From Mansonella perstans (taxonomy: Eukaryota > Nematoda > Chromadorea > Rhabditida > Onchocercidae), in NCBI GenBank assembly GCA_037074765.1, contig JBAMDO010000030.1:1-64000 (forward strand): DNA of 64,000 nucleotides, read 5' to 3'. The notes beneath the pieces were generated by a model. The model was not told the DNA's origin. It made no database searches and worked only from the letters and a program-made list of their open reading frames with translations. The position numbers and the translations under genes are program-made. Shown piece after piece: positions 48,609 to 61,299 of this stretch. How positions within the stretch are numbered: the stretch's first letter is position 1; every line of letters starts with the position of its first letter.

Positions 48609-49330
48609 CAAAATAAATAAATACATTTGATTGTTTGTGTTTGATGATATAATTATCACTATCTTGCAGAGTGTCGACAAATAATGGCACTTTCAATTTG
48701 AAGTGAAGCTTGTTGCTTTTTAAAAAAACTATACTGGTTTGGTAATGTTAATTAATTGTTCTCATTAATAGTTGTTATAAGCATGAGTTTGGAAATTTTG
48801 CTGGCCAGCTTTTTTATGCGCCAATTTTAATGATGAACGAAATTTACATATTTCTATAACAAAGCAAAAGAAGCAAGCGTCGAATAATTTCTCTTGCTTT
48901 CATGGATAATTATTTGTGTTTGTAAAAAGTTTTTACAGTTAAATCTTGCAAGACAAAATTACTTATCAATAAAAAGTGTGTAAATGTTCTCTTTGCCCTC
49001 CTCGGTTGACTTAATCAGTTAATAATTATCTTATCTTTTGCATTTCTCCCTCACTAGAATTCTATCTAAACTTAATGGCTTTAAACAATTCGAAGAATTC
49101 GCTTGCAGTAAAGAACTGAAATTATGATAACAATAACAAAAGATTGTGCAATTTTACAATAAAATAAAATATGACGGAAGAAATTAGATAAAATGAAATG
49201 AATTTTGCTGGACAGAACGCTGGAAGAAGAATTGGTCTGACTTGGTCTGACATCAACCATAATTCATTTATTTTATTGCAATTTTACTTTTTCGCTCTTC
49301 CTACCACTATATTATTTAACTAGTTTAATT
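48609..49330. other. Intergenic, no gene seen
   Basis: This is AT-rich. A short dispersed element (TTAAATCTTGCAAGACAAAA then TTACTT) at about 48935-48975 repeats one at 47520-47560. Confidence 0.5.
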
Positions 49331-49710
49331 ACCGTCAATATCGTATCTTAAATTGAAATTTAGATTTTGAATAAAAATTTGAATGAAGTCCCAATAAATG
49401 TTATCTTAAATCGCTAATCGATAATTGTAATCATGATGAAAGTTACCGAATGACATAATTTAGCTAGTTGATTTGATATTACAATTGATTATTTATTTGA
49501 ATTAAAAATTGCTGGATCTGATTTGTTTTGTAGTTTTTCTTTCAAGTGATTCAGTTCCAATACTTTAATATTATGATTGAATTCTAATTATAGGATAACA
49601 ATACTAATTGACCAATTAACAGCGAATACTTAATCTGTGTAATCCATCTTTCAAGGGAACCGAGAAATGTTAAAAGTTAAACATGGTTACAAAGACTTCC
49701 ATGGAATAAT
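49331..49710. repeat. 380-bp direct repeat, copy 2 of 2
   Basis: This is the near-identical partner of 36944-37323. It ends 46 bp before the stop of the interrupted exon at 49756-50067 on the minus strand. Confidence 0.95.
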
Positions 49711-49755
49711 TCTACCATCTTCAAATTTTATATTTCAGTTTTGAATTAGAAAAAA

Positions 49756-50067
49756 TTAATCATCCTGACAGTTTACATTGTAGTTACAGAAGGACTTGTA
49801 GCACTGTTTCGACTGACCAGTAAAAACTTCTGCCACGCTAAACAACCCTTCAAACTTAACTTCCAGACTTTTTCCCAGCACTTCACTTCTTTCTGCAGTT
49901 CTTCCAAACATTCTCCAATGATTTCCTTTTTCAATGTCACAGCGGATCTGGACAGCAACATATCGGCCGTATTAAATTTTGTCATTTGAGTGACAATTTG
50001 GATCACGGCGAAGGCGAAGCATTGCAGTCAGAACTGAGGTTGGGTTTAAGTTTGGGTTTGTGTCATC
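49756..50067 (-). pseudogene. Stop-interrupted coding exon, unknown family
   Basis: After TTTTTGCAG on the minus strand, one frame runs 104 codons from 50067 to a stop at 49758-49756, interrupted by a single TAA at 49974-49972 (codon 32). Before it are LNPTSVLTAMLRLRRDPN and a Cys; after it YGRYVAVQIRCD, HWRMFGRTAERSEV, FEGLFSVAEVF and a Cys-rich end QCYKSFCNYNVNC. Codon usage and composition on both sides of the stop look like one protein, so I read it as a recently broken exon of a secreted Cys-containing protein. I do not recognise the family. An alternative 77-aa frame over the same DNA is less protein-like. Confidence 0.5.
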
Positions 50068-50790
50068 CTGCAAAAAGTTCTATTTAATACCAAATGAATT
50101 AGAATATTGGTAGAAATATTAAGGTAGTGATTCCTTTGAAAGGTAAGTTGATAATTATTTATTTACTTGAGCATATATTAATAGATTTCAGATTTTTGGA
50201 TAAGATTTAGAAATTTCTAAGCAAGCATTATATACATCTATTTAACTCTATGGAAAGAATTCCTGTTTTTGATGTTCAATGTCCAGATGTATATGAATTG
50301 CAGGAATGAGAAGCTTTTGAACGATATTTACTTTTAAATTACATTCTAAAAGAAGTTTGGTGAACTTTTTAATTGCAATTTATTTAGATATTTAATTCGT
50401 TAGGATTCGGTTAAATTCTCAGTTAATTCCAGTTAGGATCAGAATTAGCTAACAAATTTCCATTAATTACTAATTTTTATTTGTTTTCTTGGTTCAGCTT
50501 TGCTAATGTCTGGATATATTTGTTGCCTCTGAACACTTCTGAGACCGATTTATTTTTCAATTTCATCTAGTTATTAACTTCTCTTTTTCCAACCAATTTT
50601 TGAACTTGAATGTGACGATGGAATTGGTTATTCATTTCTGATTAGTCTTCTATTTAATTTCATTTCATTTGTCAAGCTAAGGGAAAAAAACAATGGCAAT
50701 TAATATGTTTTTGTCTTTTGGTTGTTTCCTGTAGTTTTTTTCAGTTTGTTATAAAGTGGTCGAGGAGTAGTGTCACGTGTAAAGACGCCG
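50068..50790. other. Intergenic, upstream region of NDUFB5
   Basis: This is AT-rich. GTTTTTTTCAG ending at 50744 is a strong acceptor 46 nt before the NDUFB5 start, a likely spliced-leader site. Confidence 0.5.
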
Positions 50791-52318
50791 ATGACAGCTT
50801 TCAGTAAGCTTGCGAAGCGCTGTCTTTGTTTTACACGGTTGACCAGTAAGCTTTACACATAAGTATTCTTGTATGCTTGTTTTATGTATTTAAACATAAT
50901 TTTTTTATTAGACAAGTAGATTAATTGGTGTAAATAAAGGATCAAATAACCTAAGTAAATGAGGGTTGGCGTAATATCCCATTAAATAACGGAGATAAGC
51001 AGAAAAGATAATTTAGACAGTACAGGAATATAAATATGCATTTCAATTATAATATGTCTGAAATTGTTACATCCTTTGATGACTGGCCCCGTTTTGGTTC
51101 TTTCCAGTAGTTTTGTCATTTATCTAAAATTACTTAAGCTGATTATTAGACCGCAAGACAGAATTCTTTTGTTTATTGAATGATAATTTATCTCTTTTTG
51201 AATTGCTATTAAATCTTGCTTTCTCCGTCCAGTAACTCTTAGTTATGAGCATTGAAAAATTTTTCCAACATAGACCACTGTACATCGAAATGTGGTGAAA
51301 ATTTTTAAAAAATCTTGTTTCAGTCAAGTGTCCCATTTTCTAAATCTTGAAATGGGGCGTAGCAATATCATTTTATATAGTATTTTTTTCTGATACGGTA
51401 GTTAATAGCACTACCAAAAAAATTTAATTACTTAATTGCTTGAACTATTTAAGTTTCAAGTTTCATTCGAAATTTTATTGTATTTCATTATTGTTTTTAT
51501 TGATTTAACGATATATTGGTGTAGAATGAAACCATTCAAGTTCAAATTTATTTCATTTTACCATGCTGCTTTCAAACAATATTTATTACTGTTTTAACTA
51601 TGAAGTGTTTCAGTTTTACCGGCAAGATTTTCATCCGACCGGGTTTTCTATAGACGTCCATCAGTTCTTTATTTTAATCGCTGTAAAGATGTCGCCCATT
51701 TCTACGTAGTTGGTTTGGGTATTATACCAGTGGTTTTGCTCCTTGGATTCATCCATATCGTATATGGTAATTTGTTCATTAACGTACTGATGAGTACAAA
51801 TCCTCCCATAACTAACTCTTTCATTAATTATTTCATGGTACAGTGATTGAGTTGTTGTCATCGGCATCTTCATGATTTAGCATTCTGAGGAAATATTGCT
51901 TTTCAGGGCCCTGTGAATTACAGGATTTACCAACTGATGGATCCGCTGTTCATTACTGGCAATTCGAAAGAACGAAACTGAAACAGTGGGCGGCAAAATA
52001 TCTGTGCTCATCAGATATTGAGCAATACGAACGTAACCTTGCATATTTCGAGAAGGCAAATATCTTGAGTAGATGGAGGTTTGTTTAATTTTCCTGCTTT
52101 TCAAAAAATTTTTTCTTTCAGTCATAGAGCGTAGAAAAGTAAATATAAATTCACAAAACTGTTGTTGTCGTTTCAGGAAAATAGAACAGCGTGTGGAGCA
52201 TTTGCAAGGTGAACGTTGGGATTACAAAGCATGGTGGTATGAACCGGTTTCGGCTGCTTGGACTGATTACGGAAGATGGATTGCAGAAAGAATGAGAAAT
52301 CAGCCTTCCGAATTTTAG
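50791..52318 (+). CDS. NDUFB5: NADH:ubiquinone oxidoreductase subunit B5 (complex I SGDH)
   Basis: Exons 50791-50845, 51614-51766, 51907-52078 and 52177-52318 give 173 aa (human about 189). The first exon encodes a mitochondrial targeting peptide (MTAFSKLAKRCLCFTRLT, basic and amphipathic). The second has RFSSDRVFYRRPS, then a single membrane helix (VVGLGIIPVVLLLGFIHIVY). The rest is the intermembrane-space or peripheral part: GPCELQDLPTDGSAVHYWQF, SDIEQYERNLAYFEK and WWYEPVSAAWTDYGRWIAER. This is an accessory subunit of the proton-pumping membrane arm of complex I in the inner mitochondrial membrane. Identification rests on the overall plan and on the GP.-L-DIPEG..P-HW-like and YER motifs; the sequence is divergent, as usual for this subunit. 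Confidence 0.8.
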
Positions 52319-53420
52319 GCAAACTTGTATTTAATGTTCAAAATTAGAATTGTAAATGTTAAGCTTCCGTTCCCCTCTTTTGTCTGATTTGTACACATTG
52401 GTAGATAACAAAGCAGTTAAAATCGTCCAGTATTGTGTTTTAAACACCTAAACTTTTCAACAAGTTTCTTTTCCTCAATTGGGAAGAGGTATAATCTTTG
52501 TTCAGTAATTTTTAGTGCCTAAAGAATCGAACCTTTTGAAAATAAGTGTTCTCACTTAAATATGAACCATATATTCCAAGACCAATGGTATCATTTATCA
52601 CAAGTTTCAATTTATAAGGCTTTTTTTGAATTACCCATACATTTTCAGCTCCCTAAATCAAAATTTTATATTGTCGAATTCAGTTCTACAAAAAATTAAA
52701 ACCAGTATTTGGCTTGGAACTCATCGGTTACTGCTTGAGATGAAATGTTGTTATAAAGGAAGTGTTCTAAGTAATCGGTTTTCGATTGATGAAATGGTAA
52801 CAGTAAGCCATGTTTAACTTTAAAGAAGCTTGTGTTTTCGATGTCATAGAGATCTTTTATTTGTAAAAACCTAACGAATCTCTCACTGATGCAACTCTGT
52901 CATCCAGATATTTGGAAAACAATATCGCTTTACAAATAAAAATTTCTTCAGACTGTTTAATTAACAGGTTATGTTGAACAGAAGAAGAGAATATGACGAA
53001 TTACAAAACTCCCATTTATACGTAATTTTGTGCTATGCTTCAAGAGCAGTTCAGAAAAAAATCACTTGTAAACAGATTTATTCAACAAATTATAGTACAC
53101 TGTGGGTCTAATATAGTGGAAAAAATAAAGCATCCACCAAATGCAACAGCAGTTTCAACTAGTAGTACGAACAAGTGACACTTATTCGTTTTGTGTCAGG
53201 AACGAGAGATATTAGGAAAATCAGTGATTATATTCTTAAATACAGATATTAATTATTACAAAACAGGCAATTGCCGTGAAATTTTCTGTCGTAGAAATGT
53301 TGGTGTTGGAATCGAATTTTTGAAATTTGGGTAATAGTTTTTGAAATATCGCCTTTGATTTCATTCGTTATAAAAAAGCCGCAATAGCTTAATGGGAAGA
53401 AATAACATTAGAACTCAGTA
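52319..53420. other. Intergenic between convergent NDUFB5 and biotin ligase genes
   Basis: I see nothing beyond AT-rich DNA and 3'-UTR-like sequence. Confidence 0.5.
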
Positions 53421-55484
53421 TCAATCATATTTAGCTGTGATAAGACCTTTCATCATATCAAAGGTGTTACCATCCGGATGCACAGTCATTATTTTCCCGC
53501 TTTTACGACTAAAGACTTTCAAAAATCCATTATGATCCAGTCCACGAATCACGACCTTTTCATTGATATCTGATAGGGTTACTTTTTCTCGACTATAATG
53601 CCCAAAATTTAATTCGAAATTTAAATTCAATTAAGGCAAATACTGAAATTTTTCCAGAAAATAACTTTCAAATTTCAAAAAAAATGAATGTGAATTAGGA
53701 TCCAGTCTACATTCAAAACTTTCAAGAAAAATATCTAATTTTAATTAAAGTGAAGAAATTTATTATTCGAACTATATACCTATGTAGCCAAAATCGATAG
53801 TAATGCTTCAGGAATGCATTCTCACCCTCATTCTCATATAAATCGACATAATCTGCAAAGCATACAATTGAAACTATTTGTTATAACATAAATGCATGCT
53901 GAATATGGCTTCGAATTATTTTTGAAACTCATTAAAATGGTAATTTCACGATGTCCCCTGTCCACTGTATAAATCACTGTTTAAACACGGCCATAAAATG
54001 ATAAGATTATGTCAAATCATCCGGTCTACATCTTTCCGTATTTATCGACTTATTACATCTATTCCGTTCGCATTTTCCGTCTTTCCTACTCTTCTCGTTA
54101 ATATCTTCTAATCTTCCATAGTGCAAACCAAAAAAATATTTTAACGAATGCAATAACTTACATTGAAATTTATTTAGGGTATTGGCAATGTAATCCTCTG
54201 GCCGTATTCTTAAATCTGCTGGTAAGAAGTCATTAAGACAGGCAGTCGGTTTACTATTAGACAAATTCAATCCAGCACCTGTAATTATGAAAATAAGCGA
54301 AAGAGACTGATCTCCAACAATCTTACTATGAAAAATAGCAACAAGGATTGATTTATATGCAAATTTGAACATTTTAAACAACTTATTTATTACTTGCTGT
54401 CTTATCCCAATTATACGATTAATTTGAAGTGGACTATATCAGATAAATGAATGAAAATTCTTCTTACAAAATGAGTTCTCGCAATGCGGTAACAGCGAGA
54501 CTAAATATAGTCAAGGCACTATGAAGCTTTTCCTTGATAAGTCCAAGCAAAAAAAGAAAATCATCTTACAAGTTCAATTTAAACATTACCAATTGTACAA
54601 ACAATTTTGTCATCAATAGTCGTAGCATTTACAATTAAACCACCCAGTTTACATGTTCGAGCATAATAAACATCGTTTGGCCATTTAATTTTCAGTGGGA
54701 AATTCTGCAATATCTGGCTGGCATGATTGTATCAATTGTATTCATAACATTATTTGGTAGTCTGATTTTTCTGAACGAAATTTGCAGTGATTTGAGATGA
54801 AAGTAACAGATTTTATGAAAAAAGATCGTCTTCTACTATATCATGTGAAGAAAGGAATGAGGACTTCAGGCAAAATAATGTAGAACAAGGAAAACATAAA
54901 TTAAGGAAAATGTTATAGCAGAGTTCTTGTAAACCACCTTAGCTAGCAAAAACTTTTAAGAAATTATATACTTCGCATACCATCATCTGCAGAATTATGT
55001 CAAGAAGCGAGTCTTGTGTAAAGAAACAACCCATGAAATATATCTAGAAGATATGCATTTCATATCCGACTAACATGCACAAATCTGATAATCAGATTTT
55101 CCTATGCAATAAGAGTGTTCTCTGATATGATAACCAAACTATATGCGAAACGATGAAATCAGTGAAGACAAAAAAAATGAGAGTAAAAATGAATTTTTTC
55201 TTGTAATTGCTTAAAATAATAATCTGCAAAATATCATAGGTTTCGTAAAATGGCTCATTAATTAATGTGTCACAACTAAACGTTATTAATGTGGCATAAT
55301 TATTTGGAGCTTAGCATTGGTTTTAGATTAATTCCTAACAAATAACAGCAATTATGATTATTTGAACAGTAGGTTTAAAAAATTATTGCAAAGACAAGTT
55401 GGGAGAAAAAAAACATGAGTAAGAATGAAAAGTGCTATCTTGGATATCTAGGTTTGAAAAAAACTTTTGAGTTCTCTACTTCAG

Positions 55485-55516
<32 letters not shown>

Positions 55517-58500
55517 CAATCATCATTACTGATCGCTAAAAAAGGTCAGGAAAAAAATAATTGCAAAATTTTTCAAAATTGGGAGATTGCTCAAAAAATT
55601 CAAAACATCCGCTACCTCTAATTCCCTCCGAAATGAACAAATGCCACTGACCATTGCAACACAGAAAATATGCTGAATGAAACCAATATTATTACTAAGA
55701 GAGGACCCAGAAGGTACCATATAATTAAATGTAAACATGGCGCATCCAATTGGACTAATCCATTGATTTCCTGATCGACCTGAAAATAACATTGCTATCG
55801 TTGTAACTCAATTGTTACTATTGCTATAAGTACTACTGCTTAGACAGTCAATACATTCATAAAAAAGATTCTTTTTTATGAATGCTATTGATGCTTCATC
55901 AATGTGCTCAGAGTTTTATTTTTTTATAGATCCTAAAGAAGAGCTGAACGATCATAAAGTTCTAAACCGGGAAAACACTCGGCTTACCCTTCCCTTTGGT
56001 TTGCTGTTGTGCAACGATCACAACTGGCTCTTTCGGCATTGCGAACGCCAAACTAAAAATAGAAAATAACTATAAAGAAAAAATGCATTAATTCAAGACT
56101 GAATTATAATAAATTAGAAAATAATGAATTAAACAGGAAACCCTAAAACAAACGGGTTCCAAATTTTGGTAAAATTAATAATTGGCGCGTGGATGCCACA
56201 AATGTTAAACTTCACAAATTGGATGAAAACTTTACAATGCCAAACTTAAATCCTAAACCTTGAAGGAAGCGAACAGAATTAAACAAAATGAACAACAAAT
56301 TTAAATATTGGATTGTTTAGTGATTAATTTAATAATCTACAATAAGCTGTTGATATAATGAGCATTTCCTAGCAAGAATAATAACTGAATAACAATATAA
56401 CTACTGGCTTCATTTCACAACAATTTCATTATTCAACTTTGAGTAATTCAATCAACTACTCAAATAGTTTTGAAGATTTTTCAGTAAAGAAGAATTTATT
56501 TTGTGAAAACTTTGCATTATAGATTTTAACACTCAATGCAGGATCTAATATTGAAATTTAGATATGGGTTTTCCCTACCGACTGAAAAAATTGACAATTT
56601 CACTCACCTTTTTCCAACATCCATTGTCGTCTCACATACTGGAATGTAAAGTAAAGCTTTGCCAAATCTTGAAGTTTCCAGCCTCCTGCAAATTCAACCT
56701 TGATTTGAATACACAGAAAAACACAATCTTGAAAAAAGTGTAACAAATTAAAAACTCACTTGAAATAAATTTCATCATCAAAACTATCCAAATGTTCCGC
56801 TCGTGTTCGAACTTCAACAGGAAGTAACTGGCTTGAAACCTCAGGTAGTGGTCCGTGTTTACTGATCTGCTTGAGTAAGAGTTTTGGTACACTGCCAAAT
56901 GGCTCATTGAAATGCATACCCTGCAATGCTTTGTGAAGCTTGATTTCAATTTCCTTTAAACTCTTTCGGAATTGGATCGTGAAACTAGCCAACTATCTAT
57001 TAATGTCTCAAACAAAAGAAAAATATGATTCAAAAATAACTGAGTAAAAGAATAAATCAAACAATAAAGTTTTTAGTTAAATAGCCATACCATTAACAGC
57101 CCCAATCATTTTGTCTAATAAATAAATTAATTAATTGTAAAACAAAAAATTTAATTATCTGTTTACAATAAATATTGCACTAACTGAAATAATTATATAA
57201 CTACGGCAAAACAGCAGTTTTTCAGGTACATGATAACTTACTTCCATATCCCAAGGCATTCGATCATATTCAAAAATAAAATACCCTGGTGTGAGGGCGG
57301 GTACTGTTACATTTGTAGTGGTTTTTATGGAAAGACGTGAAAGAGCATCAGCAATTAGCATTGAACCTGCGTGCAACAACTCTTCGCTTGTTGCATCACT
57401 AAACAGGGCGCCCGCACATTGTGCTGCATTTTCCATGTATAATAAAAATGGGCTATCTGAAACTGAGCTAAAAGAAATTGAGTTAAAATGAAAATCAAAA
57501 GATGATGAAAAATTGAAAACAAATGGTACAGGTCAAGGATTAAAAAGTTCCTCAAAAAAAGGCAAATGAATGAGTTGAAAAGAAGCAAACCTTTGGTTTT
57601 ATGTAGCACAACGGAATATTTATAACCACCAAAAAAATCTTTTGCATGGAAAGTTTGATTTACCTGTAAAATCTTCAGTTTTCATATCCTGGTATTATTA
57701 ATCAAGGCAAAAAAGATTTCCCGCCTTATTAAACTTTGTTCTTTTATTTTGGAATGTAACTCAAGAAAATTGTATCATTTCAGTGTTCGTTTTTCGTTCA
57801 TTTTATTAAAACAATCAAAATTCTCTGATCTTTGTTATTCAAGTTTAAAAGGAGCGGAAGTTCACAATATCAGTGATGATAAAAAAATTTCGATGGCCAA
57901 GCATCTAAAGTTGATAACCACCAATGGAGCAATCCTCGAATTCTAATCCTAATCTTCAAGAACTATCGCAGAATTCGATCCAGCTACACTCGAGCCTTTA
58001 AGTATTTGAAGCCTGTTGAAAAAGTGAAAAGTCCATTAGCTCGTTAGATGGATGCCTCGTAAGCAAACAATAAGTGTGCTGTCGTTTTTTCTTCGCGACA
58101 ATAGAGAAACGGTTCTCTTAAGTGACGGATAATGAGGTGCGACAAAAAGTTGAATGACCATCTAGACATAGAAGTAACTTTAAGGCTCAAAACTGTGATC
58201 ATTGCTATCATCATACCCGCCAAAGAAATAGAAGAAAGCTCAAGAAATTAATGAGAAGAGCTAAACCTACGATGTCCCTAATCAGCATTGGTCAGCAGCA
58301 AAGATTTAATGTTTTTTCACGACAGCACCTGAACAAACGCCGCAGTTTATGAAAATCGGGGATGAAACTACGAAGCTTTGCCTCAATGCGCTTATTCATT
58401 TAATATGCATCTATTTTAATATCCATGTTCCCACTTCAATCAAAAAATATGAATCCCCATTAAATCGCGATGAATTAAAATTTAAAAATTATATACTCCA

Positions 58501-61267
58501 TATTTAAAAATTACACTACATTTTTATTAACTAGGGATCAAATGAAATATAAGGGATACGGTATCAGACCTAGAAATATTGTTTTGAAAAAAGTAGAAAG
58601 TATGAATTATTTTCCAAATCACGCACCTCTTTCTCCTTATGTAGAATTTTCAAAGTTTTTATTAAGAAATGTTCGAAATCCTTCCCGAGTTTCTTTGACT
58701 GTCGTTCGCCAAATGCCATCTTCAGTAACTTGGCAGTCTTTTTTAAATTGTCACAGGCCGATAAACTTGCCAAAAGCTTGTTTTGACAGAAAAAGAGAAT
58801 TTTGCCCGACTGAAAGCAGAAATTTGCTATTTCGTCATCCTTTTTCTCAGAAAATATCAACCAATTAAAAGCAAAAGTAATCCTCCGAGAATAATGTTTA
58901 AGTGCTAGAGGGAACCGGCTCAATAAGGATAATGCTGTCTGATCAAAGGGAAAGAGAAAAAGTTATGTCTCAAGGGACGTTAATATTTTAATCATATCCG
59001 AAGTAAATCTTAGGATTAAACTTATTGGAAGTCCCCCAACTTCTTTAACAACAGTTTTCGTTTGCTATTAATCAACTTTTCGTCTACTATATAAAGATTT
59101 AAAATACTCAAAAGAATCCTACCTTACTGAAATACTCCTGAAGTCGAACCCAGCATTTATCATCCAGATGCGACGTATCAGCTATAATCAAGCATGCTGT
59201 ACTTTGCCCAACCCATGGATGCTTGCAAAAAGCTTCATACGACAGATGGTAAATAATATGAGTATCAGACGGTATTATCGTACTGAGCGTTTCTAAGATA
59301 CGGTTGAACAGATCATCATTATTACCAGTAAATACCAAAATCTGCAAATGGAAGAAAGCTTAAGCAAAAATTTGCTGTGTTTCTATTGAATACTACAGAA
59401 TCTCACAGAGATTTCATATCCGAAATTTTTCTTCCAGTTATTTCAGCGGATGACAATTTATGCAATTATTCGAAGCTTGCAAAAATCTCACTCTGAAGTA
59501 TACAAATAATGAAAGAATATAATTAGTAGAATGGAAAGATCAAAAAATCAACTGCTTAAAACTCCTGATTTATTATAAAATTTAGGATTCAAAAAACTCT
59601 CAGAGATCGAATTGTAGGAAAAAAGAACATGTTTTTAGCAAAAAAACATTTAAAAATTCACCATTAAAGGTTTCGAAAGAACTTTGCTGCCATTTATTTT
59701 ATGCAAATCAGAACTGTTAAAAATTCGAAACATTTGTTCATGCAACAACTTTGATTGTTCCCGGCCGCGGAATAACAACGGTGATGGAATCAATGCAGCA
59801 GCAGCAGCAGAGATGTCATAAGAGTCTAAAAAATCGTAGAAACGAATCCCACGATACCATAATAATAAAAAAGCGCACCAATTTTAGGAATTAAGCATGA
59901 CTAAACCGAATTAAATCCCCTGACATCTCTGACTAAATTGAAAATTCTGACTAAATTCCGATAACATAAAATTGCAGTGTAGATAAGAAGTGCCAAGAAC
60001 GGACCAGAATAAACCAAAGATAGTAAAATGAAACTGTTAAAAAAAAAAAAATCTTATAATCCGATAGTAAAATTATTTTGAGCTTTAAACGTTGGGACGA
60101 AAGAAACAAGACTTTCAATCCTAACTCAAACCATTTGTTTAGAATCCCAGTTTTTCTGTTCATTCCATGATTTTCTTCTAACACTGAAGAGAAAACAATT
60201 GGTCTAACTTCTGAGATGACAACTACTCTGTTATTCAACTCTCACCCCTCACTGTTTCCAATAAATTGCGTAAACAAGATAACTTTCATGATAAGGAGTT
60301 GTCGTCACAAATATGTGTCGTTGAGAAGTGAAAGAAGAGAAGTTTATGAGATGGGTAATTGCAATTATGAGACTTACTCGTTGTTGATAACATTTTATAT
60401 GCATCCTGAAATTCATGCTACGTTAAGAAATATAAGAAAACACAAATTTAAGAAGTATAAACTTTACATAACAGAAATTTTTAAAATTTATTACTCGTAT
60501 TTTCCGCTTCCAACCAAGTTAATTTCAGATCAACTGAATCGATCGAATTACCTTGTTGATCAAAGTTGATGACTGTGATTCTTTCTTTTCGATAGTCATT
60601 GAATTTGCAACTCTTTCTGGAGATTGGCTTTGTTGAGTGTCATTCATAGGTCCAACATTTGCAGTATTTTGATCTCCAAACTTCGTAACAACTGACTCTT
60701 GACCTGATCGAATCGGAATGTGTCTAAGCTTCGTCTGAAACTGGTTTAAGCAACTATTGAGTCAACTTGAAGTGACACGAACCTCGTTCGACTGAAATTG
60801 AATCTGATCCATTTCATCCTGAATTAAATTTTGCTCGATCAGAGTACACCATTTTCACACCGTTGGAATGTGATAAGTAAACGACCTGTTTTCCGATAGC
60901 ATCTTTATTGCCTTTCGCAAATTCCACTGGTAGTATAGTGAAGTCAACATTGTGTATTGAACTGATATGATTTCTGAGAAGTTCAGTGCTGTCTTCTTCC
61001 GGAAAAGTTTTCGAGATTCTTGAAAGCATACAATTGCGACGATTAGTTATTTCCTGCATCTCTCTTTTTTGATTGCTTATTGAATTCATAGAAGAATGCA
61101 AGATATGTTCTTCAACACGAGCAACTCTCGTTTTCTGACCAAATTGTTGAATTTTTGAATGACTGAAAATTAATAGCTAATTTAATGAAAATAACCTAAA
61201 TTTTAACACTAACACACCCACAGTTTGATTGATTTCATTAAAAGATTTTTAAATTTAAAGAAAACGC

Positions 61268-61299
<32 letters not shown>

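Noticed and set aside
50776..50837. Stable-looking hairpin (CGTGTAAA...TTTACACG with inner GACAGC/GCTGTC), a possible structured RNA
   Set aside because: It coincides with the first coding exon of NDUFB5 (ATG 50791), which joins in phase and encodes a mitochondrial targeting peptide.
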